NCBI GenBank assembly: GCA_017620155.1
Contig: JAFZQY010000069.1
Location: 17,109-81,108 of the forward strand
Length of the DNA: 64,000 nucleotides
DNA from: Lachnospiraceae bacterium
Lineage (GTDB): Bacteria; Bacillota; Clostridia; Lachnospirales; Lachnospiraceae
Direction of reading: 5' to 3'
The position numbers were made by a program, and so were the translations under genes. Below, piece by piece: positions 27,492 to 36,491 of this stretch. Under the pieces are notes generated by a model. That model ran no database searches. It saw nothing but the letters and a program-made list of their open reading frames with translations, and was not told where the DNA came from. Each line of letters starts with the position of its first letter. Position 1 is the stretch's first letter.

Positions 27492-29495
27492 TTACCACAG
27501 TATCCTCTTTGCGGATTCTTCATCTGCAAATGGTCCGGGGATCGTCTTTACGCCTCTGTGCTCGCCGTTATAATCGCTGTCGAATATGATTGCGCTTCCG
27601 TCGGGATTCTCGAATCTCTGCTCGGGCTCGAATGCCTTTCCGAGGATGTCGCTGGTTATGATACCGGTAGTGAAGTCACCGAGATGAGAATAAACATTGG
27701 TCTTAACTGTATAGTTTCCGTCCTTCTCAACGACCTCTGCTTTAATCTTATGCTTTTTATCCTTCAGATTGGATTTTTCATGCTTGCAGACATTCGCACC
27801 GTTGAAGTACGCATTGCCTTCAACCCATACGGGAAGATGTCCGAAGTGTGCCTCCGCAAGGCCGCCCATGTCGGGATTACCCTCTTTATCGAATGGTTTG
27901 AACCACTCCTCATATGTCGGGAATATGTCAAAGCATGCAGTACCGGCAAGCGTATAATCCGCATCTGCGGGAGTCTTTTTCTTATCTTCAGCAGGATATG
28001 TCTGAATGAAGATGTTGTTGTAGATACGGTCATCACCGTGAAGTATGGTCATGAAGCCCGCAACCTCGGTCCTGTGCCTGATATGATAAGGTGTATATCT
28101 GGGCTCACGCTGTCCGTTCACGATGCTGTCGACACCGCTGTTTATAAGGCCGAAGCCACCGAGAACAAGGTTGTGAACCGCTGCAATACCTTCACTGGGT
28201 ATCGTGATGGACTGCTTGGACATCAGCAGATTGTTATCGATCAAAGTCGGTCCGTGTCCCACCTCAATGAATACATCTGAATTGAACATCGCTCCGGGAC
28301 CGCCTTCTATTCCTTCAGGCCGCATGTTGTCATGCATCAGATTCTGAGTGATCCTGGCTCCCTGAGCTTCCCAGTCAAGCCATACGCCGATTATGCAGTT
28401 GTGAATATGATTCCTGCGGATGGTCACATCGATGCCCGCATGAAGCTTGATGCCGGCAGTCTCCGCGCCGCCGAGCTGTGAGGAATTGCAGATATGATGG
28501 ATATGGCAGTCCTCGATTATCGAGAATACACCGCCCATGCGTCCTACGATACCGGTCTGCTCACAGTGGTGAACATGGCATCTCCTGACGATATGAGAAC
28601 CCACTCGCTCTTTGAGCCATCCGTGATACTGGCCGCGGCATACAGCATCGCGCTCCATCTGTGTCGGACTCTTTACGCGTCTTCTGAAAAAGTACATGTC
28701 ATTCTCGGGGTCAAGATATTTGCCCAGAGAGATACCGCAGCATCTGCTTCCCCAGATCTCACAGTCCTCAATGATCCATCCCTTGGACCAGTGGGGACCG
28801 ATCATGCCGTCCTGATATGCTGCGGGAGGCGCCCATGTCGTGGCTGCCTTATTGATCTCAAAGCCGCTTACGGTGATATAACCCACGCCGATCTTATCGG
28901 GCATGAAACAGTTACGCCTTACGCTGATCTCAACATGCTCTTTATTGGGATCTTTTCCGCGGAAATTGGCATATATAACAGTCTCGTTTCCGTCCTGCTC
29001 GGTATACCATTTATATTTTGATTCTTCCGCATTCCAGGCGAACTTGTCCGCCTTGGCTTTAAGACACTCATCGAGAGTGGCAGTCTCATACATCATGAGC
29101 CTGTCTAAGAAAACAGCGCCCGTATGTCTTACTATAGGTGCGAAATACCAGTCGCCGTTAACAACAGTAGTATAGGGATTGTACGATCCGAACACGCCGT
29201 TATCGATGCGGACTACCCAGGTATCTCCCTTATATTTAGTCCAGTCCGTGATCACCTCGCCGCCTGTGATGACTGCTCCGAGCGGCTCTGATGATCTGTA
29301 TGTTATACGCGCATCGGGTTCGCCTGCATTCTTGGGATTTACATACTCACGGTACACGCCCGGAGCTACGATGACTTCATCGCCGGGCTGAGCCACCTGC
29401 GCAGCATCATTGATCTTCTTGAACGGTGAATCCTTACCCCCGTTACCGTCCTTCGGTGCATTGACATCTACATACCATACTTTGCCTTTTGCCAT
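27492..29495 (-). CDS. GH120 beta-xylosidase (right-handed beta-helix)
   Basis: Releases xylose from xylo-oligosaccharides. The opening WYVDVNAPKDGNGG and DAAQVAQPGDEVIVAPGVYREYV are the parallel beta-helix start. GH120 features follow: a VRRNCFMPD segment, then GYITVSGFEINKAATTWAPP and GPHWSKGWIIED. By comparison with Thermoanaerobacterium XylC as I remember it, the nucleophile is Asp374 (GVWLDWEAQG) and the acid/base Glu411 (FIEVGHGP). About 14 residues are inserted between them relative to XylC. At 667 residues it is near the family size. There is no signal peptide, so it works inside the cell. AAGGGGG precedes the ATG. Confidence 0.88.
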   Translation of the reverse strand: MAKGKVWYVDVNAPKDGNGGKDSPFKKINDAAQVAQPGDEVIVAPGVYREYVNPKNAGEPDARITYRSSEPLGAVITGGEVITDWTKYKGDTWVVRIDNGVFGSYNPYTTVVNGDWYFAPIVRHTGAVFLDRLMMYETATLDECLKAKADKFAWNAEESKYKWYTEQDGNETVIYANFRGKDPNKEHVEISVRRNCFMPDKIGVGYITVSGFEINKAATTWAPPAAYQDGMIGPHWSKGWIIEDCEIWGSRCCGISLGKYLDPENDMYFFRRRVKSPTQMERDAVCRGQYHGWLKERVGSHIVRRCHVHHCEQTGIVGRMGGVFSIIEDCHIHHICNSSQLGGAETAGIKLHAGIDVTIRRNHIHNCIIGVWLDWEAQGARITQNLMHDNMRPEGIEGGPGAMFNSDVFIEVGHGPTLIDNNLLMSKQSITIPSEGIAAVHNLVLGGFGLINSGVDSIVNGQREPRYTPYHIRHRTEVAGFMTILHGDDRIYNNIFIQTYPAEDKKKTPADADYTLAGTACFDIFPTYEEWFKPFDKEGNPDMGGLAEAHFGHLPVWVEGNAYFNGANVCKHEKSNLKDKKHKIKAEVVEKDGNYTVKTNVYSHLGDFTTGIITSDILGKAFEPEQRFENPDGSAIIFDSDYNGEHRGVKTIPGPFADEESAKRILW

Positions 29496-29523
29496 ACTTT
29501 AAATACCCCCTTGTTCTGAAAAC

Positions 29524-30498
29524 CTATTTAAAAGGATTTACAAAAGTTGCCGGTTTGGGCTTGGCGACATTGATAACGTGCATTTCCTCCAGGTTACGCA
29601 GAAGCAGTAGTCTCGCCTCACCCACGCATTCGGGTTTCAACATGAAGTAACAGTAAGTTTCTATCAAAGAGAACAGGTTTGCTGTCCTTCCCTCGATCTT
29701 GAAATTGTTATATCCCCTCGGCAGATATTCCTGCTCGATCATCTCGGGACTTATGAAAGTCGGATAATCCCTGATCGTGAAAAGACAGTTCTTGTCTCCG
29801 TATTCGCAGCCCCAGGGAATGATCGGGATCTGTTTATCCGGAGGAGCCTGACGGTTTTTCATGATGATGCGCTGGTTCTTTCCGACCAGCTCATAGTGCC
29901 CGCCTCTTCTCTTGCACTCGGGCGTACAGAGGCAGTTAACGAGAACCTCTATCTTCTCCCTGTGTTTAAGTCCGTCAAGGATATCCCATTTGTTGTTGAA
30001 ATTATAGTCAAGAACGACATATTTATAGTCTTTTTCGATCTCCCTGTTCAGGGTCTCGACATCGCGTATCTCCTTGCAGGTCGATGAGTCTATCGCATAG
30101 GAAGGATAGTTTTTGCGTACATACTCTTCAAGGATCGGAGAAAAGACCAGAACCTCATTCTTGCCGTTATCTCCGGCTTTAAGGCAGAAATTGCAGAACT
30201 CATCATCAAGATCCGCCTCTGTGATCAGAGGATTGGTAAATGTATATCTTATAGGGATGTTCTTCGCATTGATGTTCTTGATGACATTCATGACGAACGC
30301 GGCATCGCACTGATCTTCTTTAGGGCACAGTCTACCGCCGTTCCATAATGATAACGGGAAGCATCCGAAGAAGGATGCTATCTCGATGCCGTCGCGGAAA
30401 TACTCAGGATGAGTCTCAAGAAGGCTTATCCAGAACATGTTAAGAGGATAGTTATATCGAAGTCCGGGCAGATGATATCTGATCTTCTGTTCAGCCAT
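29524..30498 (-). CDS. U32-peptidase-like protein with four conserved cysteines (copy 2)
   Basis: Paralogue of the 25215-26111 product. Shared landmarks are YHLPGLRYNYPLN, LWNGGR, YTFTNPLI, NNGK/DNGKNEVLV, the Ser-Ser-Thr before a basic pair, VVLDYNFN, and C-x3-C-x-RR-x2-HY. Cysteines 191, 195, 231 and 238 correspond to the four of copy 1; Cys189 is extra. The C-terminus has NNFKIEGR, very like the FKIEGR of U32 proteins. A Fe-S TIM barrel is inferred from this. The start overlaps the GH43 stop by one base (TAATG), and GH120 follows 28 bases on. No signal peptide is present. Confidence 0.7.
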   Translation of the reverse strand: MAEQKIRYHLPGLRYNYPLNMFWISLLETHPEYFRDGIEIASFFGCFPLSLWNGGRLCPKEDQCDAAFVMNVIKNINAKNIPIRYTFTNPLITEADLDDEFCNFCLKAGDNGKNEVLVFSPILEEYVRKNYPSYAIDSSTCKEIRDVETLNREIEKDYKYVVLDYNFNNKWDILDGLKHREKIEVLVNCLCTPECKRRGGHYELVGKNQRIIMKNRQAPPDKQIPIIPWGCEYGDKNCLFTIRDYPTFISPEMIEQEYLPRGYNNFKIEGRTANLFSLIETYCYFMLKPECVGEARLLLLRNLEEMHVINVAKPKPATFVNPFK

Positions 30499-32075
30499 TA
30501 TTTAGCCTCCTTCACGGGAGTCAGACGCTTGTATGAGAAGGATTTAAACAGGGCTTTCACTTTCTCCTCGCGCTCCTCTACATCTTCGGCATATACGCCT
30601 ATGGTGCAGCCTACGAAACCGCCTGCAACTTCCGTTGAAAGCGAGCTCACATCCAGATCTGTTACAAGGGGCTCAAGAGCATCCTCTTTGATCATGAAGC
30701 AGGATGCCTTGGTACCAAGCACTCTGATCATAAGCGTCACAAGACTTGCGGGATTAAGAAGCGTGGCAAGTTTTTCGTCATTTCCGCCGCGTCTTAAGAT
30801 CACATTTCCGTTGCAGCCGGAGTATTCGAATCCGAGCTGGTAGTCTTCGCACTGGAACAGGCACAGGCCTGCTCTCGCACCATTATACAGATCATCGCCC
30901 TTTAAGGTGACCGCAGCCTCAAACGCATGGCTATCCTGACGGATACAGATATATGAAGGCGATCCTTTTCCGGATAAGAGATCTGTATCGCATGTAAGAT
31001 ACAGTCCTTCGCCCTCCCTGAATTCATATGCGTCATCCTTGGGATTCCTGAGCATCATGAACTCGTGAGAAAGTCCGTCCATATGAGTAAAGTCATAGAG
31101 TTTATCAACCGCAGGAAGCAGATTCTGTCTGCACTCGGGCTTATACTCGGGCAGATCGATCACGAGCTCTGAAGAAAGGATCCCGAGGCCGGGATTAACA
31201 ACGGGCCAGTCGTTTTCCCAGATGACTCTTGCAAGAAATGTCTCGCGGCCCATTGTCGTATAAGGACCTACGGGTCTTACCGCCAGCATGACCATGTACC
31301 AGTCACCGTTCACAGTCTGCACCAGATCCGCATGTCCGACATACTTGATGGGATATCTCTGCCCCAGGTGTCTGTGCGTGAATATCGGATTGCACCAGTT
31401 GTTCTCATAAGGGCCGAATACTTCTTTGGATCTGGCTACACTTACTGCGTGCTCAGGGCCCGTTCCGCCTTCGGCATGAATTATGTAATAGTAATCGCCT
31501 ATCTTATACAGATGGGGGCCTTCGGGCCAGTGAACTCCTTTTAATGCTCCGTTCCATACATCTTTTCTCTCACCGATAAGCTTGAACTCCACGGTATCAA
31601 GTTCCTGGATATAGATGTAGTAATCTCCGTTGTACTGGCATCCTTCGGGATTGGGATGGGTTCCGATATAGTAGCATCTTCCGTCATCATCAAAGAAAAG
31701 ACTGGGATCTATTCCGTCCGCTCCCTCAAGATAATGAGGTTCGCTGTAAGGGCCTTCAGGCCTGTCGGAGGTTACGACGAAATTGCCGCCGTAGGTGACG
31801 TTCGTACAGATCACATAGTATGTGCCGTCATGGTATCTCATCGTAGGGGCAAAAAGTCCCTGTGAAACACCGGCATTCGTAAGGGGGAGCTGTGAATTAC
31901 GCGTCAGTACGTTTCCGATCTGCTCCCAGTGAGCCAGATCACGGCTGTGCATGATCGGAAGTCCGGGAAAATATGCAAAAGAGGAATTAACGATATAGAA
32001 GTCTTCTCCGACTGCGCAGATCGAAGGATCGGGATAGAATCCGGGAAGAATCGGGTTGGGGGCGTTAACGGACAT
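30498..32075 (-). CDS. GH43 beta-xylosidase / arabinofuranosidase
   Basis: Five-bladed propeller glycosidase. The catalytic triad is visible: base Asp16 in GFYPDPSIC, pKa-modulating Asp123 in GADGIDPSLFF, and acid Glu185 in VHWPEGPHLY. After the propeller (to about residue 310) comes a beta-sandwich domain of ~200 residues, as in XynB-type beta-xylosidases. There is no signal peptide, so it is intracellular. Substrate specificity (xylose versus arabinose) cannot be fixed from sequence alone. AGGAG lies seven bases before the ATG. It heads the U32-like/GH120/esterase run and follows the ABC exporter genes by 21 bases. Confidence 0.9.
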   Translation of the reverse strand: MSVNAPNPILPGFYPDPSICAVGEDFYIVNSSFAYFPGLPIMHSRDLAHWEQIGNVLTRNSQLPLTNAGVSQGLFAPTMRYHDGTYYVICTNVTYGGNFVVTSDRPEGPYSEPHYLEGADGIDPSLFFDDDGRCYYIGTHPNPEGCQYNGDYYIYIQELDTVEFKLIGERKDVWNGALKGVHWPEGPHLYKIGDYYYIIHAEGGTGPEHAVSVARSKEVFGPYENNWCNPIFTHRHLGQRYPIKYVGHADLVQTVNGDWYMVMLAVRPVGPYTTMGRETFLARVIWENDWPVVNPGLGILSSELVIDLPEYKPECRQNLLPAVDKLYDFTHMDGLSHEFMMLRNPKDDAYEFREGEGLYLTCDTDLLSGKGSPSYICIRQDSHAFEAAVTLKGDDLYNGARAGLCLFQCEDYQLGFEYSGCNGNVILRRGGNDEKLATLLNPASLVTLMIRVLGTKASCFMIKEDALEPLVTDLDVSSLSTEVAGGFVGCTIGVYAEDVEEREEKVKALFKSFSYKRLTPVKEAK

Positions 32076-32096
32076 ACTTTTCTCCTATCATAAGAA

Positions 32097-33002
32097 TCAG
32101 GGTTTACTTATTACTATCTGATCGTCTTTATAGGCGATCTTAACTTTATTATCTTCAAGTCGCATCTCGTCAATGAGTTCCTTGGGGATCTGCAGACGAT
32201 TGGCTTTATCGAGAACCACAAATTCGTCCTGTGTATCTTCGGCTCTCCAATCGATATTGCTCTCGCGTACGCGGTCAACGAACTGTTCCTTAAGTACACG
32301 CTCTGAACTTATCTTGCCGTCACGGATCGCCACGACTCTCTTAACCTTTTTGGACAGAGCCATGTCATGCGTAACTATGAGAATGGTCTGACCGCCTTTG
32401 TTGAGTTCTGAAAAGATCCCGAATATATAATCCGCAGTGGCACTGTCAACAGAGCCTGTAGGCTCATCCGCCAAGAGCAGTTTCGGAGAATTGGCCAATG
32501 CTATCGCAATGGCGATACGCTGCTGTTCACCACCGGAGAGCATGTTCATCTTACTGTGCTTCTTGGAACTTAATCCGACCATTTCAAGCAGTTCCAGAGC
32601 CTTATCCTTCTTATGCTTAAGGCTCGAGAGATTCATGGGCAGCATGATATTCTCGATAGCTGTAAGATAAGGCAGCATGTTACGGCCGTTGTTCTGCCAT
32701 ACGAATCCTACGGTATCTCTCTTATACAGCACTAGTTCTTTTTCACTCATGGCAAAAAGATTATTTCCGTCCACGTAGAGTTTGCCGGCACTGGGTCTGT
32801 CAAGTCCGCCGATCATGTTAAGGAAAGTCGACTTACCCGAACCGCTGTTACCGATAAGAGCTGTCAGTTCGCCCCTGTTTACAGTAAGATCCAGTCCCTG
32901 AAGCGCGAGGACCTCGGTCTCTTTGGTCTTATAAATCTTGACCAGGCCGTCAGCCTGTACCATTATTTCATTTTCATTATCTGTCTGGTTTTTAATCTCC
33001 AT
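32097..33002 (-). CDS. ABC exporter ATPase with C-terminal AbrB-like hairpin
   Basis: MacB/LolD-type ATPase. Motifs are Walker A GNSGSGKSTFLN, signature LSGGEQQRIAIA, Walker B LLLADEPTGSVD and switch His in VTHDMAL. Residues ~264-301 form an extra module, DKANRLQIPKELIDEM then KVKIAYKDDQIVI, whose strand-turn-IPKE pattern matches AbrB/SpoVT swapped hairpins. Similar tails exist on some exporter ATPases, so dimerization is more likely than DNA binding. The start overlaps the second ATPase gene by 11 bases. Confidence 0.88.
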   Translation of the reverse strand: MEIKNQTDNENEIMVQADGLVKIYKTKETEVLALQGLDLTVNRGELTALIGNSGSGKSTFLNMIGGLDRPSAGKLYVDGNNLFAMSEKELVLYKRDTVGFVWQNNGRNMLPYLTAIENIMLPMNLSSLKHKKDKALELLEMVGLSSKKHSKMNMLSGGEQQRIAIAIALANSPKLLLADEPTGSVDSATADYIFGIFSELNKGGQTILIVTHDMALSKKVKRVVAIRDGKISSERVLKEQFVDRVRESNIDWRAEDTQDEFVVLDKANRLQIPKELIDEMRLEDNKVKIAYKDDQIVISKP

Positions 33003-33693
33003 CTTTCCGGTCCGAATCTATACGTTCTCCGCTCTCCAGTTCGATGATCATATCAGCTGCGCCCATAAGTCCGACATCATGTGTGGTCATGAGTACCGTG
33101 ATACCCTCTTTGCGTGTCATCTCCTTGAATATCTCGGTAACACGCGCAGCCATGGCCGAATCAAGTTCGGCGGTAGGCTCGTCTGCGAATATTATGCTGG
33201 GTCTGTGAGCCAGAGCCCTCGCTATAGCGACACGCTGCTGCTCACCACCGGACATCTCGGCAGACATATGGTTCATTCTGTTACCCAGGCCAACCAGCTT
33301 AAGGCAGTCCTCAACACGCCTGGCGGTATCCTTATTAATCTTCATTCCTGCCATGCGCATCGAGAATTCCACATTCTGGAAAGCATTCAGACTGGGTATC
33401 AGCGATACTGACTGGAATACGAATCCCATCTTGGTACGTCTTAAGTTTTCTCTTTCTTTTTCAGAGAGATCCTTAAGGTTGGTACCCTCGATAAACACAT
33501 CTCCTTCAGTCGGATCATCAAGCGAGTTGATGATGTTCATGTACGTGGTCTTGCCTGAGCCAGACCTTCCCCTTAAGATGACGAACTTACCCTCGGGTAT
33601 CTCGGCATCAATTCCTTTAAGTGCCCAGAATTTGCCCGCGGGAGTATCAAAAGCCCTCTTTATTCCTTTGGTACGAATTATCACATTATCCAT
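32992..33693 (-). CDS. ABC exporter ATPase (MacB/LolD type)
   Basis: A 233-residue ATPase of the FtsE/LolD/MacB class. Walker A is GRSGSGKTTYMN, signature MSGGEQQRVAIARAL, Walker B IIFADEPTAELD and switch His TTHDVGL. It probably works with the neighbouring FtsX-type permease, pairing as a homodimer or with the other ATPase. Its ATG overlaps the permease stop by one base (TAATG). Confidence 0.92.
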   Translation of the reverse strand: MDNVIIRTKGIKRAFDTPAGKFWALKGIDAEIPEGKFVILRGRSGSGKTTYMNIINSLDDPTEGDVFIEGTNLKDLSEKERENLRRTKMGFVFQSVSLIPSLNAFQNVEFSMRMAGMKINKDTARRVEDCLKLVGLGNRMNHMSAEMSGGEQQRVAIARALAHRPSIIFADEPTAELDSAMAARVTEIFKEMTRKEGITVLMTTHDVGLMGAADMIIELESGERIDSDRKDGD

Positions 33694-36491
33694 TATTCTT
33701 CACCGAGCTTAAGAGCCTTGGTAACATTCATCCTGAACAGCAGGAATATGAGCACCATCACGCATGTGAGCATTACTGCTGCGATGATACCGTAGAGCCT
33801 GTACAGGTCGCTCGCCCTGGTGATCAGTTTCATCGGGAGCACCTGATCGCTTGTCGCATAGGATGCCTGCAGCATGGGTACGAACATCATCGAAGTGAGT
33901 TTGCCGATCCCTATGCCTGCAAGGACTGAGAACAAGCCTGAGAAGATCTGTTCATTTATCAGCATCTTGACTATCTCATTCTTGTGGAAACCGCAGGCAC
34001 GGAGTACGCCGAATATCAGCTCGCGTTCGCGTATCGACATTATCCAGTAGATCAGGTATCCGACCGCACACAGAAGTATCGTTACGGCAAATCCCATGGT
34101 CAGGACTCCGTTGGTACCCTGAAGGAGCGGATCGGTCATGGTCTTTTCCATGTCCTCTGCTTTGTTGATGTACTTGGTGACGCGGATGTTACGGTCTTCA
34201 ATGAAGTCATACATCGCATCGGGTGAGGCGTCATCCTTTAACGATATCCATATCTCATAAGGCTGAACTCCGAGACATTTCTTCAGATAAGCATAATGCG
34301 TCACTATCAGATAGTTCTGCTGTGTATCGGCATTTCCATCGGGGTTGATCACCGTCACCGTGGGTGAATATGAAGGGAAGAAATCGACAAAATCTACGAC
34401 CTTGCCTGTCATGGCTTTGCCGTCACCGGTATAATAACTGATCATATCTCCGACAGCCACGCCCTGCACGGTTTCAAAATTTCGCGAAAGCAGAACACCG
34501 TTTTCCACCTTTGCGAGTTCATTCAGATATTCATGATAGGCGGATGCATTAAGATCCCTCTCCATGTGGGTTATGCCGCCGAATTCCTTGGTATGGATGC
34601 CCAGGATCGTAGTCATCGTACGGTCGTTCTTGCCCTGTTTTACATATGCTTTTTCATCATAGTAGACTTTGGTATAGCTCTCTGCGAAATCCATAGTCAT
34701 ATATTTGGAGACATCAGGCTCCACATATATGCCCGTGAGCGTTCCGTTCTGATCGGTCATCATCGGCCAGAATTCCTTGAGAACTATATCCGCTCCATCC
34801 AGATAATCTCTGTTTGAAGCGGCATTCTCCAAAATGGTCCTTGCTACGGTCGCATGGAACATGCCGAGAGATATCGTCATGATCAGGAACAGCATGATCA
34901 GCTGCATCTTACGGCCGTTCTTGATATTTTCCATAAAAGAAATATATCCGGCAGGTCCGCAGAGTTTCTTTACGATTACATAGATGAGTTTCACGATATA
35001 TGGCTGGATACGCAGGAAGAAAAGCCCCATGCCCACTATGAACAGAGACGAGCTGATATAAAGAAGCGGATCGAGGCTTTTGCCTGAAAGCACAGTATCG
35101 GATATGTTCTGCAGGCTCTTTCTGAAACTGTAGAACCCGTAAAGAGATACACCGATCAGGATCACATCCAGGAAAAGGATCTCCCAGAGTCTCTTTTTGC
35201 CGACTGCTTTCTGCTGCTTTAAGTTGACTATCGATACCTTGCTGTGCTTGATCGCAGGTATGGAGATACTCAGGAGCGTGATCAGCATGGCTATCAGAAC
35301 ATAAAGGAAAGCCTCGGAAGTATATGTCACGTTAAGCGACTGGCTTAAATCAAATTCAAGGAAGTTCCTCGTAGAACCCAGGATCCTCGCAAACAACGCG
35401 CCCAGAGGTACTCCGATCACAGCACCCGTAATGGTCAGGAACAGTCCCTGATATATATACAGTAAAAGGATCTGACCGCGCGATGAGCCTCGGCTCTTGA
35501 TGACCGAGATCTCATTTCTCTCCATCTCATACATCTGTCCCGATATCATGAGCAGGAAGGATGCCAGAAGCACAAGTACGGGGATCTGCAGGATCATAAG
35601 CGTAGTCGTGATCCTTACTCTCTTGATCTCATATTCTTCGAGTATGCTCTGGTATGCCGGGGCCTTGATAACGCTCTTATATGCGCTCTCATCACACAGA
35701 TAGGCCGTGGTTTCATTTATATGCTCTATCTGGGATGCGCTGACCTGCCTATAATCAAACAGATCATAAAAATCAACCGCTATATTGTAGTTTTCGGCAT
35801 TTTCACCGGTGAACATCTCCTTGAAAAGTGTCGGATTCATCATACATACATCAAACATCTGATCCGGTCTTTCCTGGAAATAGAAATCTTCTGTCCTGCT
35901 TCCGGTAAATACGCCGATGACCTTGATAGTGATCGGATCACCATCGGCAGTCTTCATCTTGTCATAAGTAAGGGATTCACCTACTATGAGGCCTTTGGAT
36001 GTTAAGGTAGACTCAGGAACTATGACTTCGATGGCTCCGTTCTCATCAACGCCCGATTCTGAATAGAATTCACCGGTCACAAGCTGTGCATGTTCTTCCA
36101 GATCGGTCATCGCGGACAGAGACAGAGTCATGTCTTCCGCATCGTCTCTTTTGATCTCGCTGTCAACAACTGCCCTGAATATCGAATAGTAGCAGATGGT
36201 CTCATACTCTTCTATGCCCATCTGTTCATACATCCCGTAGGCATACTTTTCCATTTTGCCTATGGTATCCTTCTTATCCTTCTGGCAGTTGGCCGTCATA
36301 TGGATGATCATGGGCCAGTTGGCTTCTTCGGCCATGAATTTCACGAATTCATCCTGAAGCATACGGTCATAAGCCGCCTTCTGATACAGAGGGAAGCTGA
36401 CAGTTGTTGCTATGAGCAGGATACAGCCAAGAAGAAGGCTTAAGTTCATCCACTTTTTCTGCCACATCTTCTCGAGCATTATCCGGAGCAT
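33693..36491 (-). CDS. Large FtsX/MacB-type ABC permease
   Basis: About 932 residues with roughly ten membrane helices. The N-terminal helix (LSLLLGCILLIATTVSFPLY) is followed by a ~250-residue extracellular domain. Two FtsX-type helix bundles are separated by a second extracellular domain (~600-780), and three helices close the C-terminus. I chose ATG 36491 since GGAGGG lies just upstream; an ATG at 36530 would put that site inside the coding region. It exports an unknown substrate or transmits force to the surface, together with the two ATPases and adaptors. It overlaps the upstream adaptor gene by 13 bases. Confidence 0.87.
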   Translation of the reverse strand: MLRIMLEKMWQKKWMNLSLLLGCILLIATTVSFPLYQKAAYDRMLQDEFVKFMAEEANWPMIIHMTANCQKDKKDTIGKMEKYAYGMYEQMGIEEYETICYYSIFRAVVDSEIKRDDAEDMTLSLSAMTDLEEHAQLVTGEFYSESGVDENGAIEVIVPESTLTSKGLIVGESLTYDKMKTADGDPITIKVIGVFTGSRTEDFYFQERPDQMFDVCMMNPTLFKEMFTGENAENYNIAVDFYDLFDYRQVSASQIEHINETTAYLCDESAYKSVIKAPAYQSILEEYEIKRVRITTTLMILQIPVLVLLASFLLMISGQMYEMERNEISVIKSRGSSRGQILLLYIYQGLFLTITGAVIGVPLGALFARILGSTRNFLEFDLSQSLNVTYTSEAFLYVLIAMLITLLSISIPAIKHSKVSIVNLKQQKAVGKKRLWEILFLDVILIGVSLYGFYSFRKSLQNISDTVLSGKSLDPLLYISSSLFIVGMGLFFLRIQPYIVKLIYVIVKKLCGPAGYISFMENIKNGRKMQLIMLFLIMTISLGMFHATVARTILENAASNRDYLDGADIVLKEFWPMMTDQNGTLTGIYVEPDVSKYMTMDFAESYTKVYYDEKAYVKQGKNDRTMTTILGIHTKEFGGITHMERDLNASAYHEYLNELAKVENGVLLSRNFETVQGVAVGDMISYYTGDGKAMTGKVVDFVDFFPSYSPTVTVINPDGNADTQQNYLIVTHYAYLKKCLGVQPYEIWISLKDDASPDAMYDFIEDRNIRVTKYINKAEDMEKTMTDPLLQGTNGVLTMGFAVTILLCAVGYLIYWIMSIRERELIFGVLRACGFHKNEIVKMLINEQIFSGLFSVLAGIGIGKLTSMMFVPMLQASYATSDQVLPMKLITRASDLYRLYGIIAAVMLTCVMVLIFLLFRMNVTKALKLGEE

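Noticed and set aside
27558-28280. Plus-strand ORF of 240 codons
   Set aside because: Antisense to the catalytic half of the GH120 gene, whose motifs are intact; not a separate gene.
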